DNA of 64,000 nt from Nitrospinae bacterium CG11_big_fil_rev_8_21_14_0_20_45_15. Its GTDB lineage: Bacteria > Nitrospinota > Nitrospinia > Nitrospinales > VA-1. Position numbers and translations under genes: made by a program. Below, piece after piece: positions 23,514 to 31,836 of the stretch (its first letter is position 1; each line of letters opens with the position of its first letter). The notes below the pieces were generated by a model, which was not told the origin of the DNA, did no database searches, and saw only the letters and a list, made by a program, of their open reading frames with translations. The stretch lies in NCBI GenBank assembly GCA_002787235.1, contig PCWG01000015.1, positions 1-64,000 of the forward strand, given 5' to 3'.

Positions 23514-26036
23514 TCAAACAGGGTCAATCGTTACTATAGAAACCGTTTCCAGTATTTTGGTGATGGCTTCCATATCGTACTTGTTCGCAAAATACCTCAG
23601 ACATTTAACAAATTCCTTTGGCATCCCATCCGTTAAATCCATCTCCGCGATACATTTTTCGAGTTCCGTAATATTGTATAGCTCGGCAGAGTTTTTCAAT
23701 TTCAAGTACAGATCTTCCCGTATCGAAACCTCAGAAAAGTTCATTTCACCTACAGGGTCTGATTCATCAGCAATGTTCTCTACCTCATAAACGAATTCAA
23801 CATCGAGCAGATCGTTGAGACAACGAAATATGTCTTCGTCCTTGAAAGGTTTGGAAATATACTCGTCACAACCCAATTCCAAATAATGCTCACGTCGGCG
23901 ATCAAAGGCCGATGCGGTGATCGCTACAATTTTAATCCGTTCATTCCCAAATTTTTCCCGGATTGATTTGATCGCCTCTTTGCCATCCATGACGGGCATT
24001 CGCATGTCCATGAAAACAATATCGGGTTGATGTTCGATAGTTTTTTCCACGCCCTCTTTTCCATTGTCTGCAGTGATGACTTGAACGCAGATATCAACCA
24101 GTAATTTCGATAGCACATCACGGTTTTCTTTGACATCATCCACCACCAACGCTTTGACTGCGTAGCCCGGTGCCAAATGAAGAACTTTTTCAGTTTTCTG
24201 ACTTTGATTTTTTATCCCCTCTTTTGCCGGAGGCAGGCTAAGAATAAAATGAAAATGCGCTCCCTCATTAGCACCCGATTCTAAAAACAAATCAGAACCC
24301 ATGAGCTCAAGGAATTTTTTGGAAATAGCCAGTCCCAACCCCGTCCCCCCTTTCCTTGCGCCCTCCTCTTCCTGTTGAAAAGCATCAAACACCTTCTGGT
24401 GGGATTCAATGGGAATACCAGGCCCGGAATCCTTAATATCAAATCGATATTGATCATTTCCAAGAAAGACGACTGAAAATGAAATCTCCCCGGAATCCGT
24501 GAACTTGATCGCATTTCCAAGAAGATTGACTAAAACCTGATGAATTTTTGTTTCATCTCCCCGCACCAGAACCGGATCGGAGAATCCTTTCACAAGCCAG
24601 CGCAATTGCTTTTGTTGACAACGCAGGTCGAACAAAGCAGAAAGGTTCGAAATCAATTCATTGAGATCAAAATCGCAGGCATGGAGTTCCATTTTTCCGG
24701 CTTCGATTTTGGAAATGTCCAAAATTTCGTTGATCATTTTCAGGAGATTCTTGCCACTGGAATCGATGGTTCGTATGGCTTCTCGAGTATCCTCATCCAA
24801 ATTCTTTTTCCGGAGCAATATCTGCGAATAACCCAGGACAGCGTTCATAGGCGTACGGATCTCATGACTCATATTCGCAAGAAATACAGATTTAGCCCTG
24901 TTGGCTTTTTCAGCCTCTTCTTTAGCCACTTCCAGCTCTTTGGTACGCTCAAGCATATCCTGAACAGCTTGCCTTCTCGTAGTAAACGCACCGTTAACGA
25001 CAGCAAAACATAAAAAACTGAATATCCCACCCAATGCCAGAATATAGGTTGGCTGATGCTCATCCATTGATACTTCAAAGTCAGAGAGAGAATTAAAATC
25101 AAGCGTCCACAAATGACCGTAAAGGTTCACCCCTCTCGCTTCCGTAAACATAGGCACATTGCCCAAACCATTCCCCTCGGTGCCTTTGAATAAAACACGA
25201 TAGGAATCATACATCATGGTAGATTCATTCATTTTTTCCCCATCGTACAAATAAAAACCAATGTCTGACGTTTTGGGACCAAGAATTCCAGACATGAGAT
25301 CATTGACGCGAAAAGGGCTGTACACAAAGCCTTCAAGAGCCTTGCGTCTCTGCGCGACAGTTTCTATCGGCATATTTTTTTTATACAGAGGGAGGTAAAC
25401 GAGAAATCCACTTTGCACATCGTCATCAATTTCCTGCACAAGAATAACTTTTCCCGAAATGGTTGTGTCCCCCGTGTCTCTCGCCTCTTCCATTGCTTGC
25501 CGGCGCGTGCTTTCCGAAAACATGTCGTATCCAAAAGCCTGTCGGTTACGAGGAGTAAACGGTTCCAGATAAAGAACAGGAGTATATTCTTCTCGATCGC
25601 CCTCTGGTTTGATTTGATAGTCTGAAAAACCTTCGGCTTGAATTTGTCGGATATGTGCCTCTTTATTTTCAGGAGTTACCCTGAGGGCAAATCCAATTCC
25701 TTGAATTCCGGGAAATCTTTCATCAATTTGTAAATTTTCAACATAAGTTTTCCACTCAACTCGACTCACCTGGGTCGAAGCTTTGAACAAACCGATGCCC
25801 CCGCGCAACACCTGCTCATAAGTTTTCATCCTCTCATTCAGAGCCGAAGTGATCTCCTCCACTCTGAATGAAAATCGTGCCTGAGCATCCCTGTAGACCG
25901 CATTCCGGGTAGAATTCCAAAAGAAAATTGTAAGGAGAAGGTTGAAAATCAGTATGAACCATGCAAATTTTTCACGATGCATTTGCCATAAAGAAACCTG
26001 TCTGCCTATGATTTTTTCTTTAAGAAATTCTTCCAT
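23514..26036 (-). CDS. CHASE-domain hybrid sensor histidine kinase
   Basis: 840 aa. A first membrane helix (FAWFILIFNLLLTIFFW, about 25-42) and a periplasmic CHASE domain (about 65-290; GIQGIGFALRVTPEN, GYDMFSESTRRQAMEEARDTG), which often binds small ligands. A second helix (ILALGGIFSFLCFAVVNGA), then HisKA with phospho-acceptor box FLANMSHEIRTPMNAVLGYS, HATPase_c (NLLGNAIKFTDSGE, DSGPGI, GTGLGLAIS) and a receiver domain with phospho-Asp in IVFMDMRMPVMDG and Lys in YISKPFK. A further C-terminal helical segment of about 80-90 residues after the receiver (ISIREDLYLKLKNSAELYNITELEKCIAEMDL) may be an Hpt-like or regulatory tail, but it lacks a clear Hpt histidine. No partner regulator is adjacent. 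Confidence 0.92.
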   Translation of the reverse strand: MEEFLKEKIIGRQVSLWQMHREKFAWFILIFNLLLTIFFWNSTRNAVYRDAQARFSFRVEEITSALNERMKTYEQVLRGGIGLFKASTQVSRVEWKTYVENLQIDERFPGIQGIGFALRVTPENKEAHIRQIQAEGFSDYQIKPEGDREEYTPVLYLEPFTPRNRQAFGYDMFSESTRRQAMEEARDTGDTTISGKVILVQEIDDDVQSGFLVYLPLYKKNMPIETVAQRRKALEGFVYSPFRVNDLMSGILGPKTSDIGFYLYDGEKMNESTMMYDSYRVLFKGTEGNGLGNVPMFTEARGVNLYGHLWTLDFNSLSDFEVSMDEHQPTYILALGGIFSFLCFAVVNGAFTTRRQAVQDMLERTKELEVAKEEAEKANRAKSVFLANMSHEIRTPMNAVLGYSQILLRKKNLDEDTREAIRTIDSSGKNLLKMINEILDISKIEAGKMELHACDFDLNELISNLSALFDLRCQQKQLRWLVKGFSDPVLVRGDETKIHQVLVNLLGNAIKFTDSGEISFSVVFLGNDQYRFDIKDSGPGIPIESHQKVFDAFQQEEEGARKGGTGLGLAISKKFLELMGSDLFLESGANEGAHFHFILSLPPAKEGIKNQSQKTEKVLHLAPGYAVKALVVDDVKENRDVLSKLLVDICVQVITADNGKEGVEKTIEHQPDIVFMDMRMPVMDGKEAIKSIREKFGNERIKIVAITASAFDRRREHYLELGCDEYISKPFKDEDIFRCLNDLLDVEFVYEVENIADESDPVGEMNFSEVSIREDLYLKLKNSAELYNITELEKCIAEMDLTDGMPKEFVKCLRYFANKYDMEAITKILETVSIVTIDPV

Positions 26037-26275
26037 AATCGATTCAGATCAAAATTTAAATTTCATCCCTCAAGCCAATACTTCAAAAATTTTTGAATTA
26101 AGGGCCGTCGACCTCAAAGCCTTTGTCGCGCTAATTCCAAGGGCCAGTATACCGTATTGTTAGATATCCAATAGATGAGATAGAAAATATTTTTGAAATT
26201 TAATAGCAAACACGAATGAAAGTAAGACAATTATTTTTTTTTAAATGATAAAATAAGACAGGGATACTTGGGCAA

Positions 26276-26530
26276 ATGGCAAACAAAAACCAATACTACC
26301 TAAATGGAGGCTCTATGTTTATCAAGTCCTACGACGACGAGTGGACCACTTTCGTAAACCTGAATAACTGTACCGGAATTATTGTGATGGAAAAAATAGA
26401 TGGGATGCCTGGGAAATGGCTTGTCCGCTTCCAAACCACGGGAGGAACCAACTACGACTCAACGGTATTTGGATCAAGAGAAGATGCTCAAAAATGGCTC
26501 AACGAAATTCTAAAGCAGTCTGGCGGGTGA
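26276..26530 (+). CDS. Small hypothetical protein, 84 aa or shorter
   Basis: Unrecognised. The core (FIKSYDDEWTTFVNLNNCTGIIVMEKIDG, KWLVRFQTTGGTNYDSTVFGSREDAQKWLNEIL) suggests a small alpha/beta fold. The start is ambiguous: ATG 26276 as in the track, or the internal ATG 26315 (MFIKSYDD), which has GGAGG four bases upstream and where the conserved-looking part begins. It stands alone and converges on the next minus-strand gene across a bidirectional terminator. Confidence 0.6.
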   Translation: MANKNQYYLNGGSMFIKSYDDEWTTFVNLNNCTGIIVMEKIDGMPGKWLVRFQTTGGTNYDSTVFGSREDAQKWLNEILKQSGG

Positions 26531-26656
26531 TACCAGCCCAGAAAATCATGCGCTGACCCGGTGCAACACAAGCAACCTGGCTGGCGTTCTCCCTGACCTA
26601 TTCTACAAAATTATTCTTTAGAAAGAACGGTGCTAAGGGCAAAACCTGCTTCCCAC

Positions 26657-26691
26657 AAAAAGCCCACTTCCCATTACACGGGGCAAGTGGG
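26657..26691. terminator. Bidirectional terminator between convergent genes
   Basis: Stem CCCACTT/AAGTGGG (26663-26669 with 26685-26691). An A-run on the left gives T5 for the minus strand, and TTCTTTT on the right serves the plus strand. It lies between convergent genes 26276-26530 and 26746-26943. Confidence 0.75.
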
Positions 26692-26745
26692 TTCTTTTGC
26701 GTTAGGCGATGATGAAGTTTGTGAGCCAAGTGTCCAGTCCGAAGT

Positions 26746-26943
26746 CTACCCCCTCACAAACCACGGTAGCAGAATCAGGAGTGTCCCGATCAGGGCCATT
26801 AGATAGGGATCGGACACGAGATAAGGGAAAGCGCACAGGCCGATGCCTGCAAATCCAGCAATGGCATTTTGCTGTTTCTTGCCGTAGATGAAGTACCCCA
26901 CACCTATGGAACCAAAGAAGACCGAAAATAAAAATTCCGTCAT
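26746..26943 (-). CDS. Small membrane protein, 65 aa
   Basis: Two or three hydrophobic segments (FLFSVFFGSIGVGYFIYG, AIAGFAGIGLCAFPYLVS, LMALIGTLLILLPWFV) make this an inner-membrane protein. Short proteins with this GSIGxGYFxYGKKQ opening recur in many genomes without a proven role. The ATG at 26943 is preferred to the TTG at 26952 used by the track. Confidence 0.7.
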   Translation of the reverse strand: MTEFLFSVFFGSIGVGYFIYGKKQQNAIAGFAGIGLCAFPYLVSDPYLMALIGTLLILLPWFVRG

Positions 26944-27167
26944 AGTATCCAATCGTAAAGGGAATATTTTTACAACTTTGGAAACACGTTAGGCCTGTTC
27001 GGCAGGACAATCAACTCTTTTGTGAGAAGTCAAAACACAAGAATTCTCGCAATCCCATTTAAGCCCGGAAACCACAGGAAACGGAGGCCGGTTTTTGCGC
27101 CCGATTGACAATATCCGAGAACTGAAATACTATAGCAGTAATTCCTAAAATATTTCAGAGGCTTCCC

Positions 27168-27666
27168 ATGAAAAAACTGGCCCTGTTCATTTTGATACTT
27201 TGTATCTTCCCTGCCGTTGCCTTTGCTCATAGTGGAGGCCTCGACTCAAACGGGGGCCATTTCAACAGGCGTACGGGAACGTATCATTGCCATAGGGCAA
27301 AATGCGTCATGCCGGAATCAAGCAACACCTCTACCGATGCTCCCCAAGAGTACGAAGAACCCCAAAATAATACAACGGTCATGGAATTCAGCCGCAAGAA
27401 TCGGAAGCATTCGATCGACACCGACCGCAACTGTCAAAAGACACGCAATGAAACATTGATTCATGATTCTAAAACACCTGTAAAGAAAACAGAGAAGGAC
27501 TGCAAAGTTGAATCTGAGGAATAGATTGACTCCTTTACAGGCAAACACTCAACCCGTTCTGGAGAAATGGACATCGACCACATTGTTCCTTTTGGTCATG
27601 CGTTTGAGGTTGGAGCGGTAACTTGGATCAAGAAACAAAAAACGGTATCACTCTCAAGATGACAGA
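27168..27666 (+). pseudogene. Secreted YHYH/HNH-type nuclease, broken by an in-frame TAG
   Basis: Signal peptide LALFILILCIFPAVAFA, then a YHYH-like motif (HSGGLDSNGGHFNRRTGTYHCH) and the HNH-family lead-in DRNCQKTRNETLIHDSKTPVKKTEKDCKVES. The frame stops at TAG (27522-27524) exactly where the family has a conserved Trp, then continues in frame with IDSFTGKHSTRSGEMDIDHIVPFGHAFEVGAVTW, which holds the catalytic DIDHIVP of DUF1524-like HNH nucleases. A second stop follows at about 27664, before the end of the nuclease domain. So it carries both a nonsense mutation and a C-terminal truncation. The 118-aa track ORF is only the first part. Confidence 0.75.
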
Positions 27667-27802
27667 GATCGGGCCGGAGAAATATAAAGGTCTGTGTCTC
27701 AATCCAAAAGATATTCCACCGGATGACCTAGACGACGAGATACTTGCCCAGATGATTTACGAAGCTGGAATATTTTATGAAATGGAGAAAAATAGGAGAT
27801 AG
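27659..27802 (+). CDS. Possible small ORF, 47 aa
   Basis: MTEIGPEKYKGLCLNPKDIPPDDLDDEILAQMIYEAGIFYEMEKNRR reads like a genuine acidic helical protein, and its end is tied to the next gene: that gene's Shine-Dalgarno (AGGAG) lies in its last codons and the spacing is 2 bases. It has no good ribosome site of its own. It may be a real small gene or the tail of a lost gene joined to the broken nuclease. Confidence 0.4.
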   Translation: MTEIGPEKYKGLCLNPKDIPPDDLDDEILAQMIYEAGIFYEMEKNRR

Positions 27803-27804
27803 TT

Positions 27805-27996
27805 ATGAAAATATTACTTTTTTTGCTGGCTATTTTGGCATTTATTACGGGATTAGAAATTTTATATTCTGCAAAAAGTGCAATTCACGAGATTGAAGCA
27901 TTTGTTTTGTTTATTGTTAGTTCCGTACTTTTTTCTGGTGCCGCTATTGTTGAGTCAGTAAATAAGATGACTAAAGAGTTAAAGTCCTTATCCTGA
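27805..27996 (+). CDS. Small two-helix membrane protein, 63 aa
   Basis: Two hydrophobic helices (ILLFLLAILAFITGLEILYSA and IEAFVLFIVSSVLFSGAAIVE) joined by a short acidic loop, plus a lysine-rich tail. AGGAG stands 7-8 bases before the ATG. I do not recognise a function. It follows the 47-residue ORF by 2 bases. Confidence 0.65.
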   Translation: MKILLFLLAILAFITGLEILYSAKSAIHEIEAFVLFIVSSVLFSGAAIVESVNKMTKELKSLS

Positions 27997-28146
27997 TCAA
28001 ACATAGTATCTCGCATTTGCGGAACATCATCGGTATGTGTGAAGCTGATCTTGCCTCGAAATAGTGGGTATGAATGGACGGAAAGAAATAAATTGAAGGC
28101 ATGATTATTCACAATAATAAAATCTGGTATATGGGCAAGAAAAAAT

Positions 28147-28569
28147 ATGTCATTAAAAAAATGTTATGACTGCGGTCAACAAGTCAGCACAAAAGCTAAA
28201 GCATGCCCAAATTGCGGAGCTCCCGTCAAAGTTAGCGGTTACTTACCTCTATTGGTTTTTGTCGGCATACTTTTTCCTCTATTTTATTATGTGCTTTCAA
28301 AGGATAATCAAAAGTCCATAAAACAATTTATTAGTTTCCCGGGTGAAAGTGCCCCAAAAGAAGAAAGTCCTTCAGACGAATCTTACGAACCAGAATGGAA
28401 CACAGAGTTTAATGTTGGAATCAGTAAGACTCTAGCAAGTCATCGCTTACCAAATTGTGGCGAATACACATGGAAAGAAACTACCAACCGCGGGGAATAC
28501 TTAGTTAAATGTTCGCGTGATGGGAAAAACTGGGTTTCATATTTGTTTCTCCTTGGAACAATGAGGTAA
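28147..28569 (+). CDS. Zinc-ribbon membrane protein, 140 aa
   Basis: An N-terminal zinc ribbon (CYDCGQQVSTKAKACPNCG, two CxxC pairs), then one membrane helix (YLPLLVFVGILFPLFYYVL) and a probably extracytoplasmic C-terminal domain with two more cysteines (LPNCGEYTWKETTNRGEYLVKCS). Such zinc-ribbon/TM proteins are common in accessory regions and their function is unknown. A terminator follows 28 bases later. Confidence 0.7.
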   Translation: MSLKKCYDCGQQVSTKAKACPNCGAPVKVSGYLPLLVFVGILFPLFYYVLSKDNQKSIKQFISFPGESAPKEESPSDESYEPEWNTEFNVGISKTLASHRLPNCGEYTWKETTNRGEYLVKCSRDGKNWVSYLFLLGTMR

Positions 28570-28596
28570 CACCAAAATGAGAACTAAAACCGCAAC

Positions 28597-28622
28597 ACCG
28601 GCTCATCAGAGGGCCGGTTTTT
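28597..28622 (+). terminator. Rho-independent terminator
   Basis: ACCGGC, a 10-base loop, GCCGGT and five T, just after the zinc-ribbon gene. Confidence 0.8.
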
Positions 28623-28645
28623 GTATCTTCATTTAGAGGTATGGC

Positions 28646-29143
28646 ATGGATAAGGCATTGGATGAAATACGGGAGAAGTGGCTTACATTGCAGGGCTTGA
28701 AGAAAATTGGGTTCTCTATTTTGGCACTATGGTTTCTCTATGGATTAATCGTTTTCTTACCTTTCTGGAATATGGAAAGTAAGGGCCAATTCGGCGACAT
28801 GTATGGAGCTCTCAATTCTCTATTTTCAGGGCTGGCCTTTGCCGGAGTTATCATTACCATCCTACTCCAAAGCAAGGAACTGGGACTTCAAAGAGAAGAA
28901 TTAAAGGCACAAAGGGAAGAAATGAAAAGGTTTGCCGACGCTCAAGAGAAATCTGAAATGGCTCTCACAAAGCAGGCGCAATCCATGGAAGTTGCGGCAA
29001 AGCTGAATGTGCTTAGTGCTCAAATACAGGTTCAATCCGCCAAGGCACATAACGGACGCTATGGACCGGGGACGGCAGTCGAAATAAATAGATTAGTGGA
29101 GGAAGCTAAGAGACTCACTCTGCCAGACACAAAAGACAACTGA
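28646..29143 (+). CDS. Two-helix membrane protein with cytoplasmic coiled coil
   Basis: 165 aa. Two membrane helices (IGFSILALWFLYGLIVFLPFW and GALNSLFSGLAFAGVIITILLQ) separated by a short loop with GQFGDMYGALNS, then a long charged coiled coil (KELGLQREELKAQREEMKRFADAQEKSEMALTKQAQSMEVAAKL). The GDxYGxLNxLFSGLAFAGxI signature recurs in a family of uncharacterised membrane proteins often found on genomic islands. A terminator lies downstream. Confidence 0.7.
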   Translation: MDKALDEIREKWLTLQGLKKIGFSILALWFLYGLIVFLPFWNMESKGQFGDMYGALNSLFSGLAFAGVIITILLQSKELGLQREELKAQREEMKRFADAQEKSEMALTKQAQSMEVAAKLNVLSAQIQVQSAKAHNGRYGPGTAVEINRLVEEAKRLTLPDTKDN

Positions 29144-29189
29144 AGTTACTGGCGTCTAGGAATTTACAGGAAAGCCTGACTCCCTCAAG

Positions 29190-29228
29190 GCTCACTTGCC
29201 AATATTCCGGTGGCAGGTGGGCTTTTTT
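29190..29228 (+). terminator. Rho-independent terminator
   Basis: A 12-bp stem with two G-T wobbles (GCTCACTTGCCA/TGGCAGGTGGGC), a nine-base loop and six T. Confidence 0.85.
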
Positions 29229-29333
29229 GTGCCTTGAGATACGCAGAACAGAACGGAGAGGCGTTTGATTGGGATGGCTGAGGGCCTGATTTAGAAAGCC
29301 GCTCAAACGGTAAACAATTTGGTAAACATTAAC

Positions 29334-29363
29334 AAAAAAGGGTTACGGCCTAAACCGTAACCC
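29334..29363 (-). terminator. Terminator of tRNA-Pro
   Basis: A perfect 9-bp stem GGGTTACGG/CCGTAACCC with a six-base loop. On the minus strand it is followed by six T. It lies 11 bases beyond the tRNA 3' end. Confidence 0.88.
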
Positions 29364-29374
29364 ATTGATATGAG

Positions 29375-29451
<77 letters not shown>

Positions 29452-29633
29452 TTTGTTCTTTTTTACCGGATGAAAGGGAGAGTCATTCTAGCAAAAAGCA
29501 AAAAAAAACCAAGCCTTTTCTATCGCTCTCTTGAAGATGGATTTTTATCTTCGAGGATCGGTCTGTAACAAGGAATTTCCCTTGTCAGCCCGATGCGAAA
29601 CCTCGCGCCACCGTCTTCCTGCACGGCACTCGT

Positions 29634-30767
29634 CTAGTTTTTCTTGTAGAACAGAGGTTTCAGAAATTTCCAGATGACGATGGAGCCGATCTGGTTGCCC
29701 ACGGACTTCCACCAAGTGCTTCCGCCCAGACATTTCTGACAATAGGGATGCTTCACCTTAAAGTTCTTGAACCCTTCAATGGCATCAATGATGGGCTCGG
29801 AATTGAGGATGTCGACAATCGGTGTCTCAAACACGTTTCCAGCCGTGGTCTTGCCGTCGAAATCTTTGCAACAATAGGACAGGTTGCCGTTGCACTGGAT
29901 CGCGAAATGGTCGGTGAGCGCGCTACAGTATCCAATCGTTGACGGCACGACTTTTTCTCCGCCGACAAATGCGTTGCCCCAGGTATCGAGTAGATAGGTT
30001 TCAAAAAAAACGTTGGGGAGTACTTCCACGACGTTCCATTTGAAAGCGGATAATTTACCAATTTTTGCAAAAATCTCCGCACGAGCGGTCTCGCTTTTGG
30101 GTGGATAAATTTTGTGCAGTTCCTCGGCCCAGTAGGCAAAGGTTTTTCTCAGCTCATTTGTGTTATTGATGACTTTCATCGTTCCCAGACTCCAGTCTTC
30201 GCCGGGTACGTCGGACTGAATGGTGGTGTTGAGAAAATGCATCTTGATCTTCGGCGGTTCTGCCTGTTTGAGACAAGCTCCCATGAACTCCAGAATCTTG
30301 CGTTTGTACTCATCAAACTCCATACGCCGTGCTTTACGGGTTTTGAAAGATTCCTCATCCGGCGTTTGCAGGGAGATGTTCATCTGCGACACGGTGACTT
30401 TTTCGAGTTTTGCCGCTATTTCTTCATTCAGATAGGTTCCGTTGGTGGTGACACCGGTCTTGACTCCGCGCTGAGCGGAATAGTCCAGAATGTCAAAAAA
30501 TCGCGGATGCATGAAGGGTTCGCCCATGATATGGAAAGTGATTTTTTCTGCCATATTGTAATCAGCGATTTCATCGATGATCCGGCACACGTTGTCGAAT
30601 TCCATGTACTCATACTTCCGAGTCATTTCCTGTTTCGGGCAAAACGTGCAATCAAAATTACAAACATTGGTGATTTCTATATGAATGCGTTGCAGGGGGA
30701 ATTGGACCAATTGTCCGATTCGCCCGGGAACTTTTTTAGGAGCCTGTGTTTTTAGTAAGGTCGTCAT
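29634..30767 (-). CDS. Radical SAM protein with SPASM-type C-terminus
   Basis: 377 aa. The radical-SAM cluster motif CNFDCTFC lies at about residues 36-43 (IEITNVCNFDCTFCPKQEM), with GEPFMHP and TTNGTYL motifs of the TIM barrel. The C-terminal part has a cysteine set (GYCSAL, LSYCCKDFDG, YCQKCLGG) that would hold auxiliary Fe-S clusters, as in SPASM/twitch proteins. Such enzymes modify peptides or small molecules by radical chemistry; no peptide precursor or partner is adjacent, so the substrate is unknown. An insertion near residues 190-250 is not part of the core. Confidence 0.85.
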   Translation of the reverse strand: MTTLLKTQAPKKVPGRIGQLVQFPLQRIHIEITNVCNFDCTFCPKQEMTRKYEYMEFDNVCRIIDEIADYNMAEKITFHIMGEPFMHPRFFDILDYSAQRGVKTGVTTNGTYLNEEIAAKLEKVTVSQMNISLQTPDEESFKTRKARRMEFDEYKRKILEFMGACLKQAEPPKIKMHFLNTTIQSDVPGEDWSLGTMKVINNTNELRKTFAYWAEELHKIYPPKSETARAEIFAKIGKLSAFKWNVVEVLPNVFFETYLLDTWGNAFVGGEKVVPSTIGYCSALTDHFAIQCNGNLSYCCKDFDGKTTAGNVFETPIVDILNSEPIIDAIEGFKNFKVKHPYCQKCLGGSTWWKSVGNQIGSIVIWKFLKPLFYKKN

Positions 30768-30826
30768 AGGGGGATAGTTTTCAAATCTCAGAGGAATGAG
30801 TGGGCAAACTTATTTTTGACCCGCCT

Positions 30827-31012
30827 TCAATCTGTTTTCCAAACGTAGCGGTTGATGCTCTCACTGGTAAAGGAAGTGTTGGTAACGTTGCGTGATACCT
30901 TGGTCGAGCCGCATTCAGAGCAAACCACTTTCTTTTTATCGAGTTCAGAGATTTTCATCTCCACCACAAAATCCTTTTTACATTTTTCACAGGTGTAATC
31001 GTAATGAGGCAT
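30827..31012 (-). CDS. FmdB-family zinc-ribbon protein
   Basis: 61 aa. The FmdB-type opening (MPHYDYTCEKCKKDFVVEMKISELDK) and a second pair in VVCSECGSTKVSR give a CxxC...CxxC zinc ribbon. These proteins are widespread putative regulatory or metal-binding proteins of unproven role. It lies between cmoA and the radical SAM gene on the same strand. Confidence 0.82.
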   Translation of the reverse strand: MPHYDYTCEKCKKDFVVEMKISELDKKKVVCSECGSTKVSRNVTNTSFTSESINRYVWKTD

Positions 31013-31090
31013 AGTATGGTTTTTCCTTTACTTGCAAAATTTGGCTGAGGACAGCATTTCTAAACGCCGTTTAAAACGATACAACATAAA

Positions 31091-31807
31091 TTATTTCAAC
31101 GCAATGAGACCGGCAAAATTATTCCATTTGAAAAAAATTTCTGTTCTGGAAAATCCAGCCTCGTGCAGTAAATCGATGTTTTCCGTCAGGGTGCGCGCTA
31201 TGAGAACTTCTTCAAGAGCGTCTCTTTTTCTGGAAATTTCCAGTTCCGAGTATCCCATCCTGCGTTTGAATTCATGATAAAAATCGATGAATACGGCGTC
31301 GCTCTCCGGGTGCTCGCCTTTGATCTTTTCTATGAGAATCAACCGACCTTGCTCCAGTAATCCCGAATGAATTTTTTGGAGCAGTGCGAGTCGTGAAGAT
31401 GGCGGAACAAATTGCAGGGTGTAGTTCAAAATCACAACGCTGGCCGATTTCACTTCAAAGCACTCATCAGCCAGATCGGCTTCTTCCAACCGCACCGACC
31501 GCCCTTTGAGGCGTTTACGCGCCCGTTCCAGCATGGGTACCGAGTTGTCCACACCAATGATTTCTGCTGGAAATGCAGCTCCGAGCCGATCCGTCAAATG
31601 CTCCAGAAAGCTCCCGGCCGAACATCCCAAATCATAAATCCGGGATTGTGGCTGGGCGTAGCGCATACAAAACTGGATCGCCAGATCGCGGCATTCCCTG
31701 TAAAGCGGAATGCTACGCTCCAGCATATCATCGAATACTTTAGCGACTTCTGCGTTGAACTGAAATTTCTCGCAGGGGGCCTCTTTGGCAAAAAATTCGT
31801 CTTTCAT
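31091..31807 (-). CDS. cmoA: Carboxy-S-adenosyl-L-methionine synthase CmoA
   Basis: Makes carboxy-SAM from SAM and prephenate for the cmo5U34 modification of tRNA. 238 aa, close to the 247 of E. coli. Family blocks: VAKVFDDMLERSIPLYREC, the SAM loop YDLGCSAGS, VILNYTLQFVPPSSR, HEFKRRMGYSELEISRKRDALE and the end FFKWNNFAGLIALK. This combination separates CmoA from generic class I methyltransferases. cmoB is not in the window. leuA is just upstream, about 30 bases away on the same strand. Confidence 0.9.
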   Translation of the reverse strand: MKDEFFAKEAPCEKFQFNAEVAKVFDDMLERSIPLYRECRDLAIQFCMRYAQPQSRIYDLGCSAGSFLEHLTDRLGAAFPAEIIGVDNSVPMLERARKRLKGRSVRLEEADLADECFEVKSASVVILNYTLQFVPPSSRLALLQKIHSGLLEQGRLILIEKIKGEHPESDAVFIDFYHEFKRRMGYSELEISRKRDALEEVLIARTLTENIDLLHEAGFSRTEIFFKWNNFAGLIALK

Positions 31808-31836
31808 GGATGAAAACGACCGGCAATCAGGACCCG

